Below are positions 43,163-53,147 of a DNA stretch of 64,000 nt, piece by piece. Under the pieces are notes generated by a model, which did no database searches, was not told the DNA's origin, and saw nothing but the letters and a program-made list of their open reading frames with translations. The DNA lies in assembly GCA_964465155.1 (NCBI GenBank), contig CAYXIH010000001.1:96307-160306 (forward strand). The letters are read 5' to 3'. This stretch comes from Spiro-02 sp964465155. GTDB taxonomy: Bacteria; Spirochaetota; Spirochaetia; Sphaerochaetales; Sphaerochaetaceae. The first letter of the stretch is position 1. Each line of letters starts with the position of its first letter. The position numbers and the translations under genes were made by a program.

Positions 43163-44244
43163 AGATACTTGACCGGTATATTGGCTGGAGCATCATCAAA
43201 GTTGCCCTGATGACCATGGCGTTGTGTACCCTGATGCTCGTTGGCGTCGATTTGTTTGCCAACCTGGACAAATACCTCAATGCTGAAGTGGGTGGGGGAG
43301 CCATTGCATTGATGTGCCTCTATCAGGTTCCCCAAGCAATCATATTGGCGTTGGGGCCATCCTTGCTGTTTGCGACAACCTATTTTCTCTCGATGCTGCA
43401 GGCAAACAACGAGATGATCGCATTGCTCAATAGCGGTATCCCCCAGCGAAGGATCATACTGCCCTGCATTGTCATTGCAATCTTGATGTCGTTGGTCCAG
43501 TTTGCGTTCAATGAATATGTAGGGATCCCCGCCAGCCTGAAACGTGAGGCGATGGAGAACGATCTGTTCGGTCAGTCGTCTACCTATGACAACCGGAATG
43601 TAACCTTGTCTGATCTGGAGGGAGGATTTGTCATCCATACCTCACGGTTCATCTCCAACGAGCAGCGGATCCTCAATGTCACGATAGTCATGAGGAATGA
43701 AGACGGATCCATCCGCAGCAGGGTAGATGCCGCAAGGGGCCAATGGTCTGAGGAGACTGGAACCTGGTCGTTCTCCGATGCCTATGTATACACCCTTGAC
43801 AATGAGGAACTCACCGTTGTTCCCGTGTACTATGCGCAATATGATGACCCGCTCATCAACTTGGAACCGGAGTTGTTTCGGAACATGAGTGCAGACATCA
43901 AGACCATGGACTTGGGTACGGCAGTCCAATACCTGAGGAGGATGCGCTACCTTGAGCCCTCGCAGTGGTCGCTCTATGCGACTGAGTTCTGGGAACGGGT
44001 GCTCAACTGTCTCACGCCGCTGGTACTGATGCTCATTGCATGTTCCATCAACTACAAGTTCAAGAAGAATATCCTGTTGTTCGCCATAATCTCCTCCCTG
44101 TGCGTGGCGGTAGTCTATTATGTCTTGCAGATGGTGACGCTGCTGATGGCAAAACAAGGTGTGATCGGACCAGTGTGGGGAATGCTTGTCCCGATCATCG
44201 GAGTGTTCCTGCTCCCGTTGGTTACTTGGAAGATGATCCGTTGA
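43159..44244 (+). CDS. lptG: LptF/LptG-family permease, second copy
   Basis: A 361-residue YjgP/YjgQ permease with the same plan: three membrane segments, a periplasmic beta-domain (about 125-250) and three membrane segments, ending in a Met-Ile-Arg. The ATG at 43159 overlaps the stop of lptF as ATGA, so the two halves of the transporter are translated together. The sequence begins MKILDRYIGWSII, a typical start for the family. Confidence 0.88.
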   Translation: MKILDRYIGWSIIKVALMTMALCTLMLVGVDLFANLDKYLNAEVGGGAIALMCLYQVPQAIILALGPSLLFATTYFLSMLQANNEMIALLNSGIPQRRIILPCIVIAILMSLVQFAFNEYVGIPASLKREAMENDLFGQSSTYDNRNVTLSDLEGGFVIHTSRFISNEQRILNVTIVMRNEDGSIRSRVDAARGQWSEETGTWSFSDAYVYTLDNEELTVVPVYYAQYDDPLINLEPELFRNMSADIKTMDLGTAVQYLRRMRYLEPSQWSLYATEFWERVLNCLTPLVLMLIACSINYKFKKNILLFAIISSLCVAVVYYVLQMVTLLMAKQGVIGPVWGMLVPIIGVFLLPLVTWKMIR

Positions 44245-44295
44245 GCACCTAGGAAAAAAGGGAGAAGTGGGGTATAACACAAGCAAGAGGTACCC

Positions 44296-45420
44296 ATGTC
44301 TTCCATTTATACACTTACTCATCAAGATACCAATTCTCCAGCACGCTGTGGCATTGTGACGCTCCCCCATGGACCGGTTGAGACACCTGCGTTCATGCCC
44401 GTAGGAACCAACGGGACAGTCAAGGGGATCCACCATGATACGGTTGAGCAGATTGGATATCGCCTGATATTGGGAAATACCTACCATCTCTATCTCCGCC
44501 CGGGCATGGATGTACTCAAGCAGTTTGGTGGATTGCACAACTTCTCCAACTGGAACCACAATATTCTCACCGACAGTGGTGGGTTCCAAGTTTTCTCTTT
44601 GTCAGGCTTGCGGAAGATCAAGGACGAGGGTGTCCACTTCCAAAGCCATATCGATGGGAGCCGCCATACGTTCACCCCGGAAAAGGTAGTAGATATCCAA
44701 CAGGTAATCGGTAGTGATATCGCCATGTGCCTGGATGTCTGCACCCCACCCGACATTGACTACCGTGCCGCCAAGGAGGCTTGGAGGATCACCAAACTGT
44801 GGGCAGAGCGTTCCCTCAACCACCGCAAGGAGTTGGGTGACACATTCGCCGGCAACCTCTTTGGCATTGTCCAGGGAAACTTCTACAAGGACCTGCGAAA
44901 GGAGAGTGCCCAAGTACTTTCCGAGATGGACTTTCCCGGGATTGCAATCGGTGGCTTGTCAGTAGGAGAAGAGCCGGCTGTCTACAATGAGTTCCTTGCC
45001 TATACGGCCGAGATAGTCACCCATGACAAGCCACGATATGTGATGGGCATTGGTTCGCCCGACTATATCCTGGAAGCCGTGGAGAACGGTATTGATCTGT
45101 TCGATTGCGTGCTTGCAACCCGCATGGCAAGAAATGGTGCTGTGTTTACTGACGACGGGATCCTCACCCTGAAGAAGGCCCAGAACAAGTTCAGCGAGGA
45201 GCCCTTGGATAGTGGCTGTACCTGTACGGCATGCACCAAGTATTCCCGTGCATACTTGCACCACATGGTCAAATGCAACGAGATGTTGGGAGGGATGCTG
45301 GCAACAGAGCACAACCTGACCTATCTGTATCACTTCATGGAGCGCATCAAGGCAGCTATCCGTGAGAACCGTTTCCGCGAGTTCAAGAAAGAGTACCTTG
45401 CAAGGTTCTATGGACGTTGA
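44296..45420 (+). CDS. tgt: Queuine/preQ1 tRNA-ribosyltransferase
   Basis: A 374-residue TIM-barrel enzyme that swaps guanine-34 for preQ1 in tRNA. Catalytic aspartates lie in TDSGGFQVFS and LFDCVLATRMARNG; the zinc site is C-x-C-x2-C with a later histidine in CTCTACTKYSRAYLHH. AGAGG precedes the ATG at 44296, and a TATAAC at 44273-44278 hints at a local promoter without a clear -35. It overlaps murJ by 11 nt. The product is used by QueA, encoded at 18.9 kb. Confidence 0.98.
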   Translation: MSSIYTLTHQDTNSPARCGIVTLPHGPVETPAFMPVGTNGTVKGIHHDTVEQIGYRLILGNTYHLYLRPGMDVLKQFGGLHNFSNWNHNILTDSGGFQVFSLSGLRKIKDEGVHFQSHIDGSRHTFTPEKVVDIQQVIGSDIAMCLDVCTPPDIDYRAAKEAWRITKLWAERSLNHRKELGDTFAGNLFGIVQGNFYKDLRKESAQVLSEMDFPGIAIGGLSVGEEPAVYNEFLAYTAEIVTHDKPRYVMGIGSPDYILEAVENGIDLFDCVLATRMARNGAVFTDDGILTLKKAQNKFSEEPLDSGCTCTACTKYSRAYLHHMVKCNEMLGGMLATEHNLTYLYHFMERIKAAIRENRFREFKKEYLARFYGR

Positions 45421-47023
45421 ACAACCGTTTGTAGGACTGGATGGTGAGGAACGTCCGGACGAGGTACCTCAGCAGGAGAGCCAGAGGAGGGGAGCGCGCA
45501 GTTCGGTGATCGTCATGGCGTGCACATTGCTGTCACGTCTGCTTGGGATCGTAAAGACACGTGCAATTTCCTCTGTGTTTGGTGCTACGGGAACAGCGGA
45601 CGTGATCAACTTCACGTTCAACATCCCAAACAACTTCCGCAAGCTCTTCGCCGAAGGAGCCATGAACAGCGCGTACATCCCAGTCTTTGCATCCTTGGAA
45701 GGTGCGGATGTGCAAGATACTTCGGGTGCCCAACGCTTGATGGCTGTCCTCAACGGATTCCAATTGCTGATGTTCCTGCCCTTGACCATAGCAACGTGGA
45801 TATTCGCTCCCCAGATCGTATCATTCCTTTCCGATTTCCGCGACCCGACCCAGTTGCGCCTCTCAGCGGGGCTCCTGGGTTGGTTCATGCTGTTCCTTGC
45901 AACGATCAGCATCGGCAGCGTGTTCAATGGAATGCTCCAATGCCGGGGATCGTTCTTCGCAGCAGCTGCTGCTCCCTTGCTGTTCAGCGTGAGCGTGATC
46001 TGCTCGGTGCTGTTTGCATCCCAATATATCGGGGCGTACTCCATGGCATTGGGTACCGTGGTGGGAGGCGTGCTGCAGACGCTGTGCTCGTATCTTCGGT
46101 TGCGGCAATTTGGGTATCGGCTGCGCTTTAGCTTTGATTTCAGGCTTCCAGCGTTCAGGCAGGTGATGCAGGGCTGGTGGCCAGTCACACTCTCTTCCCT
46201 TGTGGCGGTGGTGAGCCAACAGGTAGCCTTCACGTTTGCATCAAGCTTGAGTACGGGAAGTGTTACAGCTTTCAACAACGCCATCATTTTTTGGCAGACT
46301 CCATATGGCATTTTCTTTACTGCGATCAGCACGGTCCTGTTTCCCCAGATGAGCAGGGCGTTCAGCAGGGGAGACCGCAAGGCACTTGCAGACACGATCG
46401 TCCGGGGTCTCCAATACCTTGCGACGTTCTTGGTGCCAGCTGCGATTGCCTTGCTTGCCATCCGCAAGGAGGCGGTAGGTGCCGTGCTCCAGACGGGCAA
46501 GTATACCCAGGCAGATACATTGCTCACCGCACAAGTGCTTACGTGGTATCTGATCGGAATGCTTCCTGTGGCGTGGTATGGATTCATCCAAAGGTATTGC
46601 TATTCCGTTGGGAAATTCAAATCGACCCTGACGGTCAGCGTGATCGTCACAGCCATCGACATAGCCCTTACTTGGACCTTCATCACCTGTGGATGGCAGA
46701 TCATATCGCTGCCCATTGCCAACAGCATCTCGTTCGTCGTCGGATGCATCATCCTCTACTTTGTAGCCGTCCGTCCCTTGCAGGAGTTCAGCCCCCGTAT
46801 GCTCGCAATTTCAGTTGGGAAGGTATTGCTGGCCAATATCCCCCTTGCCATTGCATCGGTGGCGTATTCCCTGTGGAGCCCTTCATGGTGGCAAGCTGGT
46901 TCCACCTTGGGAAACCTGGCAATCCTCATGGGACTCCTGCTTGCAGCAGGTGCCATTACCTTTGCCTCCTATTTCGTAGCCCATGTCGATTTCTTGTCGG
47001 TCCTCACAAGCCGGAAGCGTTAA
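45410..47023 (+). CDS. murJ: Lipid II flippase MurJ
   Basis: A 537-residue MOP-superfamily membrane protein with about 14 transmembrane segments. The family start is clear: SRLLGIVKTRAISSVFG, NFTFNIPNNFRKLFAEGAM and AYIPVF. It moves lipid-linked peptidoglycan precursors across the inner membrane. The ATG at 45410 lies inside tgt. Its last 4 nt overlap the convergent GH2 gene. Confidence 0.95.
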   Translation: MDVEQPFVGLDGEERPDEVPQQESQRRGARSSVIVMACTLLSRLLGIVKTRAISSVFGATGTADVINFTFNIPNNFRKLFAEGAMNSAYIPVFASLEGADVQDTSGAQRLMAVLNGFQLLMFLPLTIATWIFAPQIVSFLSDFRDPTQLRLSAGLLGWFMLFLATISIGSVFNGMLQCRGSFFAAAAAPLLFSVSVICSVLFASQYIGAYSMALGTVVGGVLQTLCSYLRLRQFGYRLRFSFDFRLPAFRQVMQGWWPVTLSSLVAVVSQQVAFTFASSLSTGSVTAFNNAIIFWQTPYGIFFTAISTVLFPQMSRAFSRGDRKALADTIVRGLQYLATFLVPAAIALLAIRKEAVGAVLQTGKYTQADTLLTAQVLTWYLIGMLPVAWYGFIQRYCYSVGKFKSTLTVSVIVTAIDIALTWTFITCGWQIISLPIANSISFVVGCIILYFVAVRPLQEFSPRMLAISVGKVLLANIPLAIASVAYSLWSPSWWQAGSTLGNLAILMGLLLAAGAITFASYFVAHVDFLSVLTSRKR

Positions 47024-48741
47024 TAGCCCAGCTGCCTTGATATATCGAGCATGACCTGCCTTGGTACTTTCACCACCGCACGATCATATGTGACCAAGCC
47101 GTTGATCTCCTCCTCGACATCTGACAATTGGGTATAGACATCGGCTGAGAGCCCTTTGGCAACGGCAGGAACAATCTGTTGCTCATATAGCCGTCTGATC
47201 GCCTCTGTGAGTGCCTCGGCACTCTTGAGCTTCTTGTAGCCGAACGTCTTGTCCTGGGCCACATGGCCTGGCACGGCGTATGAGTACCCTCCGAACTCAG
47301 TGAGGATGACACAACGCCCCTTTGCATCCTGCTTGAACGAATAGGGACGGAAATAGACATGGAGGCTCTTGAAGTCCCCAATCCCTTGGTCATGCCATCC
47401 GCTTGCATGGTCGATGGTGCGGGTCTTGTCGATGTTCCTGATCAACTGAACAGCCTGATTTGCATCAAACTGTCCCCAGCCCTCATTGAAGGGAACCCAC
47501 ATGACGATGCACGGACAGTTGTACAGATGACGGACCATCTGCTGTAGTTCATCAAGGAATATCCTTCTGCCCACTTCATCAGTCCGTGCAAACTTGCGGT
47601 ATGAATGATCGTCAAAATGCCAACCCGTTATAAGTGGTGTCGATATTGTGCTCAGCTTGTAGGAGCCACCGCCGTTGACCATGTCTTGCCATACCAGCAT
47701 CCCTAGGACATCACAATGGTGGTACCACCTCAATGGTTCCACCTTGATGTGCTTGCGCAGCATGTTGAACCCCAGGTCCTTCATAGTTTGTATATCCCAG
47801 ATCATCGCTTCATCCGATGGGGGAGTGTACAGGCCATCTGACCAATATCCCTGGTCCAGTACCCCATGGTGGAAATAGGGTTTCCCGTTGAGCATCAAGC
47901 GTGGAGTATCATGCTCATCTTTGGAAACGCACACGCTTCGCATGGCAATGTAGCTTGTGACAGTGTCGTTTGGAGTGGATAGCACTATCTGATAGAGATG
48001 CGGATCCTCAGGTGACCACAGATGGGCATTGGGAACTTGCACGACCACGGTGGTGTTGGTCATTGCCATGATGGTGGAGCCTTCAAAGTTGATGGTCAGT
48101 GGTACATCCTCGTCACTGAAGACTTTGACGGAGAAGGATGAATTTTCTACATCCGGGGTCAAATCTGCTGCGATGATCCAGTGCTCGGGGACACTCTCCA
48201 TCCATACTGTCTGCCAGATCCCGCTTTGGGGGGTATACCAAATGCCCCCATGGGACAGCTTCTGCTTGCCACGGCATTGTGGTGCAGTATCTGTTGGATC
48301 CTGGACTTTGACAGTAAGGACATGGGGTTGCCGGATATCAGAGAAAGAGTCTGTGACATCCACAGTAAAGGGAAGATAGCCCCCTTCATGATGCATGAGC
48401 AACTGCCCGTCAACATAGACCCAACAAGCATGGTCTACTGCACCGAAATGGAGCAACAGGCGGTTGCCCAGAGGATGGAAGCCATTTTCAAGGGATACAC
48501 TCCTGCGATACCACAACGTCTGTGAGGGGGACAACGGAGCATGAGATCCTCCAAGCTCACTCTCTGGTGAGAATGGGACAAGGATCTGCTGGGAAAACAG
48601 TACAGGCTCATCCTGCTCGATGCCAATGTGCATGTCCCAGATGCCATTGAGGTTGAGGTAACTGTCCCGTACGAGTTGAGGCCTGGGATATTCACAGAGA
48701 ACATGTTTTGGATCGAGATGTTCGGACCAACGGGTCAACAT
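47020..48741 (-). CDS. Glycoside hydrolase family 2 protein (beta-galactosidase/beta-glucuronidase type)
   Basis: A 573-residue GH2 enzyme: an N-terminal sugar-binding jelly roll (YLNLNGIWDMHIG, LWYRRSV), an immunoglobulin-like domain (about 180-270) and a TIM barrel. The acid/base glutamate is in PFNEGWGQFD near residue 419 and the nucleophile in LTEFGGYSY near 482. There is no signal peptide, so it should act on imported sugars. Strong AGGAGG stands 8 nt before the ATG at 48741. It overlaps the upstream MFS gene by 7 nt, so the pair forms an uptake-and-cleavage unit. Galactoside or glucuronide preference cannot be told. Confidence 0.92.
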   Translation of the reverse strand: MLTRWSEHLDPKHVLCEYPRPQLVRDSYLNLNGIWDMHIGIEQDEPVLFSQQILVPFSPESELGGSHAPLSPSQTLWYRRSVSLENGFHPLGNRLLLHFGAVDHACWVYVDGQLLMHHEGGYLPFTVDVTDSFSDIRQPHVLTVKVQDPTDTAPQCRGKQKLSHGGIWYTPQSGIWQTVWMESVPEHWIIAADLTPDVENSSFSVKVFSDEDVPLTINFEGSTIMAMTNTTVVVQVPNAHLWSPEDPHLYQIVLSTPNDTVTSYIAMRSVCVSKDEHDTPRLMLNGKPYFHHGVLDQGYWSDGLYTPPSDEAMIWDIQTMKDLGFNMLRKHIKVEPLRWYHHCDVLGMLVWQDMVNGGGSYKLSTISTPLITGWHFDDHSYRKFARTDEVGRRIFLDELQQMVRHLYNCPCIVMWVPFNEGWGQFDANQAVQLIRNIDKTRTIDHASGWHDQGIGDFKSLHVYFRPYSFKQDAKGRCVILTEFGGYSYAVPGHVAQDKTFGYKKLKSAEALTEAIRRLYEQQIVPAVAKGLSADVYTQLSDVEEEINGLVTYDRAVVKVPRQVMLDISRQLGY

Positions 48742-50012
48742 GATGGTTCCTCCTGTTTCTTGAGCAAGAGCAACGGGATATAGGTGCACAACAGGATTGC
48801 GCATGCAGCGAGGAAGATTGCTGGTGTTGGGACAGACTTGACCGTTCCCAATTCGACATATGTTGCACTTGAACGTGATATGACTGCAGATCCAATGAAC
48901 GGACCTGTGACCATGGGGAGCAATACGAAGAACACCATGCGGATCCCCTGGAAGTGACCTACCTTGTCAGGTGGCGTAAGGTCTCGCACGGTGGCGGAGA
49001 TTGCCGATAGGACCAGCATGTAGCCACCCATCATGACGATGCCGCTGATGATGACCATCACCTGAGACCGGGCAAAATACATCATCAGCAAGCCTATGCC
49101 CATTGCCGCAACCGCAGGGATGGTGAACTTGAGTTTGCCCAGCCGGTCTATGAACCTACCTCCAATGACACTGATGATGGATGCTGCGAGCAGCACGATG
49201 CCCAGGACTATTGCATAGGCGTCGATCTGGAGGTAATTCTGCATATAGATGATGAGGTATGGGAGAAATACCTGTACGGATATGGAAAAGACACAGAGTG
49301 AACAGAGAGCCAGGTACAGGCTCTTGTTCTCACGGATGACCGATGGCTTCATGCCATGGATGATGTTGGCGAAATAGGATTCCCCGCTGGGAGTCAGGGG
49401 CTGTTCCTTGACGAGGAACAAGGAGACCAATCCAACGACCATCACGGAGACTCCGAAGATGGTGAAGAAATCTGACCATTTGCCTGCCTGCGTCATCGGG
49501 TCGAAGATTCCAAAGATGATCAGCATGGAGATGAGGGGGAGGGTACTGAGTACTGCTTCCACCTTGCCACGGTTGGAGGAATCTGTTGTATCTGTCACAT
49601 AGGCATTGAAGGCTGCATCGTTTGCAGTGGAGCCGAAGAACGTCATCAGGCAGTCCATGAGTATCACGGCAATGGCTGAGAGGCGTACGGCATCAGCCAT
49701 GGGAAACCAGGCATGGAACTGTTGGACATCGATGAACCGGAAGGCGAGGGTGGTCAGTCCCCACAACAGGTATCCGGCCACGATGAATACCTTTCGCTTG
49801 CCAAGCTTGTCCGATAGGGCACCGGCGAGGAGTGTGGTCAGGGTGGCAACAATTGCACTGGCGGCAACCATGATTGCGATATAGGAAGTGTTGGTGCTGA
49901 TCGTGTTGTAGAGGAACACATTGAAATACATGTTCTCGATAGTCCATGCAAACTGGCCGAACAGTCCAATTATAATGAATGAGCTCCAGGCCCTGGGAGT
50001 AAGTTTGGTCAT
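48735..50012 (-). CDS. Major facilitator superfamily transporter, probably for a sugar
   Basis: A 425-residue permease with 12 predicted membrane helices. The loop after the second helix has the MFS motif A (SDKLGKRK). The sequence resembles the sugar-cation or SLC45-like branch of MFS. GAGGAGG stands before the ATG. It lies directly upstream of, and overlaps, the GH2 gene, which suggests that it imports the glycoside cleaved by that enzyme. Confidence 0.88.
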   Translation of the reverse strand: MTKLTPRAWSSFIIIGLFGQFAWTIENMYFNVFLYNTISTNTSYIAIMVAASAIVATLTTLLAGALSDKLGKRKVFIVAGYLLWGLTTLAFRFIDVQQFHAWFPMADAVRLSAIAVILMDCLMTFFGSTANDAAFNAYVTDTTDSSNRGKVEAVLSTLPLISMLIIFGIFDPMTQAGKWSDFFTIFGVSVMVVGLVSLFLVKEQPLTPSGESYFANIIHGMKPSVIRENKSLYLALCSLCVFSISVQVFLPYLIIYMQNYLQIDAYAIVLGIVLLAASIISVIGGRFIDRLGKLKFTIPAVAAMGIGLLMMYFARSQVMVIISGIVMMGGYMLVLSAISATVRDLTPPDKVGHFQGIRMVFFVLLPMVTGPFIGSAVISRSSATYVELGTVKSVPTPAIFLAACAILLCTYIPLLLLKKQEEPSC

Positions 50013-50053
50013 GATGCCTCCTCTGTCAGCGTACCCTCATGCAGAAATGCTGT

Positions 50054-50100
50054 AAATAAAGAAAAACAGGGAATATCTGCTTTTCTGCTGATATTCCCTG
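50054..50100 (-). terminator. Rho-independent terminator of the giant greA gene
   Basis: CAGGGAATATC (50067-50077) pairs perfectly with GATATTCCCTG (50090-50100), with extra TGC pairing possible in the loop. On the minus strand it is followed by TTTTTCTTTATTT. It also separates greA from the MFS-GH2 unit. Confidence 0.9.
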
Positions 50101-50124
50101 CCTGTAGGTTGTTGCTTGGGCTCG

Positions 50125-52815
50125 TTACCAAGCCAAGGGGCTGATATCACGTACCACGAAGTCATACTCCTGGTCGTTGATGTTGAACTTGATTGCATCA
50201 CCTACGACATGGTTGAGCATGTTCCTTCCCAAAGGAGCTTGGAAGCTGATGATGTTGTTGTTCGGATCCGATTCCCATGGACCCATGATCGAATAGACGA
50301 TTTCCTTGCCCGTCAGGTTGTTCAACAACGTTACCTTTGTGCCAAAGCCAATCTTGGAGCTGTCGATGGCATCAGGAGCAATAACCTGAGCCTTGTCCAT
50401 CTCTTCGGAAAGCTTTCTCATCTGGGTGCTGAGCAACCCCTGCTTCTCCTTGCCATACTTGTACTCGGAGTTCTCGCGCAGGTCGCCCATCTCACGTGCG
50501 ATACCAATCTCCTTGGCAACCTCGGGAAGCTCGACGTTCATGATGTAGTCAAGCTCGCGCCGCTTGGCATCAAGGGAAGCCTGGGTGCACAACAACCCCT
50601 TGGGGATGAACGTCGCGTTTGGATCAGGCCGTTCCTCGTCCTTGGACATGTGGGGATAACGGGAGAAAATCTGGTGCTTGACGGCAACCATCAGCGATGG
50701 GTCAAGGCCCTGCATGTCCTTGATGAGTGAGAAGACCTTGGAGGCATTCGCCTCATCGCCAGCGTCGATATACTTGTACAGTGTCTTGTCGTCGAACAAG
50801 ATGGAGAGCAACAGCTTGTTGTTCTTGCGGTTCTCGCTGATGTTCTTGCCACTCTCGATGCAACGGAAGGTATAGTCCAGCAACTGCAGCTCGGTCAACA
50901 ACAGCTTCTCGGAAGAGATGCCGGCCTTGGCCCACTGCTTTGGCAATGTGCTGCGTACCAGGAAGAGGAATGTGTCGGGGTCTTCCTTGTAGGAATCGAC
51001 GCTGTCCTTGAGGATCTGCAGATATACCTTTGGCTTTGCATAGTTCTTGAACGCTTCAGGGATATAGTTCGTCAGGTAGTGGGGGAACAACGAGCGGAGC
51101 ACCGGCTCCCAACCATCCTTGTCTGCCTCGATGACACCATCGATGAACTCCTTGTTCAGCTCGCTGTCCTTGATTGCCTTGAACGTCTCCACCTTGGAGG
51201 GTAGCTGGGCATAGAGGTCTGCGAACGTTACCTCACGAGATGGGGTAATGAACGACAAGCGGTATTTGCCATTGCGCAGTTCGTTGATGATGAGGAAACT
51301 GCTGACAGTCACATCATCAACCACATCGGTTGAACCAAGGCGGTCATTGAAATACTTGACCATCTCAAAGAAAGAATCGCTTTCCATGTCGCCCTTGCCA
51401 GCCATGAACTCCCTGAGGATACGGATCTTGTCATAGAAGTTCTTCTCAGTCTTGAAGATGTTCAGTTGCTTCTCTTCATAGCTGATTGGAGTGGTGCGGA
51501 CGATAAACCTGTCGGCATCGGAAGGTGAGATATCGAACAGTGGATTGGCCATCAGTTCTTTCTTTGCAGCCGATGTCCATGCAGTCCACTCCGACGGAGT
51601 CAGGATGGATGGTACGACCTCTGCCTTCATTTCCTTGAAAGTCGCCGTGTTGCCATTGCTGCTGATCAGGGTGCGCAGTGACCAAGGGATATCGCCCTTG
51701 AACTTTGCGGCAAGCTTGTCATGGGGGACTGCGCTCTTGAGGACCCAGATATGTGTCTTGGGGAGCACTTGCAACGAACCAAATGCCATTGCCATTCCCA
51801 TCTCATGCCCTGGCTTTGCGGCGAAATCGATGATGACCTTGTCATTGCCGATAGAGCGGATGCGGCCGATTCCCCATGTCTTGTGGAATACGAACGTCCC
51901 CTTGTCAAATGCAATGTTCTTCTCAAACACTTCGATGGCAGTATGTACATCGCGGTAGTTCTGCAGCAGTCCGCTCTTGGAGATGCAGTCTTCAAGACGG
52001 CTATGGTCCTTGTACTTCTGCCTATAGCATGCCACGAGAGCCTCGCGGGCCATGACGTCGGCACCGTCGAGCTGGAGGATGCGACTCAGCACATCGATAC
52101 GGCGGTCATTGTCATCGTCGCAAGTCTGATAGAGGTCTGAAAGCAACTTGATGGCACGGGTGACGCCCATTTTCAAGGCTACACGGTCAACGATGCCCAT
52201 CAGGTACCCAAATTCATCCCCGATGATCTCCAGGAACTTGGTCCAGAGACTCTGCACTGCATTGAAATTGTCGGAGTTGATATAGCGGAGCATGGCCTTC
52301 TTGTAGAAGAATCCTGAACGCGCCATATCGCCTGTGGCAGCATAATGCTCAGCCAGTGCGGTGACAAGCTGGATCTCATCATAGTCAACCTTGACCAGGC
52401 GTTCCCAGACCTCAAAGGTCAGGGATTCACGGCCAGTTGCCTGATAGCACTCGCTCAGTGCACGCAGGGCATAGCGGGATTCATTGTGGGACAATATCTT
52501 CTGGCAGAGGAACTCTACGATATTCCACTTCTTGTTCTCTTCAAATACTTCGACGAGCTGCAGGAGGTTTGCGTCATCAAGAGAATGTCGCTCGATAGCA
52601 ATGATGCCCGACATGTAGAGGGCAGTGATGCTGTTGCGGGTATTCCCAAGATGTTCGTCACAAATTCTCTTGACCTCGGCACGGTCTTCTGCGTCGAGGG
52701 AAGCAAGCAATGCATCCTGTTCCTGGAAATTGTTCAAAGTAAAATTCGCTATCGTGGTCCGGGTCCATTTCTCTTCATTCAGCATGGTCACGATCGTATC
52801 GACGCTGGCACTCAT
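50125..52815 (-). CDS. greA: GreA-type transcript cleavage factor with a very large N-terminal extension
   Basis: An 896-residue protein whose last 160 residues are GreA: the coiled-coil tip has GDLRENSEY (D778 and E781 would hold the catalytic metal in the polymerase channel) and the C-terminal FKBP-like domain follows (SFQAPLGRNML). The first 730 residues are mostly helical, with repeat-like stretches that resemble TPR units near the start and no enzyme motif I recognise. Ordinary GreA has about 158 residues; as I recall, spirochaete GreA proteins share this large extension. AAGGAG stands 6 nt before the ATG at 52815; the upstream TTG at 52833 is unlikely because it would precede that site. 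Confidence 0.92.
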   Translation of the reverse strand: MSASVDTIVTMLNEEKWTRTTIANFTLNNFQEQDALLASLDAEDRAEVKRICDEHLGNTRNSITALYMSGIIAIERHSLDDANLLQLVEVFEENKKWNIVEFLCQKILSHNESRYALRALSECYQATGRESLTFEVWERLVKVDYDEIQLVTALAEHYAATGDMARSGFFYKKAMLRYINSDNFNAVQSLWTKFLEIIGDEFGYLMGIVDRVALKMGVTRAIKLLSDLYQTCDDDNDRRIDVLSRILQLDGADVMAREALVACYRQKYKDHSRLEDCISKSGLLQNYRDVHTAIEVFEKNIAFDKGTFVFHKTWGIGRIRSIGNDKVIIDFAAKPGHEMGMAMAFGSLQVLPKTHIWVLKSAVPHDKLAAKFKGDIPWSLRTLISSNGNTATFKEMKAEVVPSILTPSEWTAWTSAAKKELMANPLFDISPSDADRFIVRTTPISYEEKQLNIFKTEKNFYDKIRILREFMAGKGDMESDSFFEMVKYFNDRLGSTDVVDDVTVSSFLIINELRNGKYRLSFITPSREVTFADLYAQLPSKVETFKAIKDSELNKEFIDGVIEADKDGWEPVLRSLFPHYLTNYIPEAFKNYAKPKVYLQILKDSVDSYKEDPDTFLFLVRSTLPKQWAKAGISSEKLLLTELQLLDYTFRCIESGKNISENRKNNKLLLSILFDDKTLYKYIDAGDEANASKVFSLIKDMQGLDPSLMVAVKHQIFSRYPHMSKDEERPDPNATFIPKGLLCTQASLDAKRRELDYIMNVELPEVAKEIGIAREMGDLRENSEYKYGKEKQGLLSTQMRKLSEEMDKAQVIAPDAIDSSKIGFGTKVTLLNNLTGKEIVYSIMGPWESDPNNNIISFQAPLGRNMLNHVVGDAIKFNINDQEYDFVVRDISPLAW

Positions 52816-52831
52816 CATTAGCTCCTTATCC

Positions 52832-52848
52832 AAGTCCTACTTGGACTT
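52832..52848 (-). promoter_or_regulatory. Small hairpin in the greA leader
   Basis: AAGTCC and GGACTT (6 bp, 5-nt loop) stand just upstream of the AAGGAG of greA. Confidence 0.3.
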
Positions 52849-52934
52849 GCACCTCAAAAAATACACTCCGGAAGCACCGGAAAGGACATCAGCATGAAGG
52901 GAGACGCCCAGCAAATTCCTCTTTCGGAATGCGT

Positions 52935-52964
52935 AAAATAAAACCGGGCAGATGCATTCCCCAA
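52935..52964 (-). promoter_or_regulatory. Candidate promoter of greA
   Basis: On the minus strand TTGGGG (52959-52964), an 18-nt spacer and TATTTT (52935-52940). The interval 52849-53112 between the divergent greA and glycosylase genes otherwise shows nothing I can name. Confidence 0.35.
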
Positions 52965-53112
52965 GAAAAAAGAGGGGAGAAATCTGCTCGGAATATCATT
53001 GCTGCTGCGTTGGCGCATGTCGTAATGTCTATATGGATAGTAACACAAAAGATACTTGTTGGCAATGGAGAAAAATCAAGGCGACGTGCATTGGCATATT
53101 CAGCAAGCCCGT

Positions 53113-53141
53113 TTGACTTCTGCTGCATCCTATGCAATCAT
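53113..53141 (+). promoter_or_regulatory. Candidate promoter of the glycosylase gene
   Basis: TTGACT (53113-53118), a 17-nt spacer and AATCAT (53136-53141). The predicted start point is the ATG at 53148. Confidence 0.4.
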
Positions 53142-53147
53142 ATGGAT

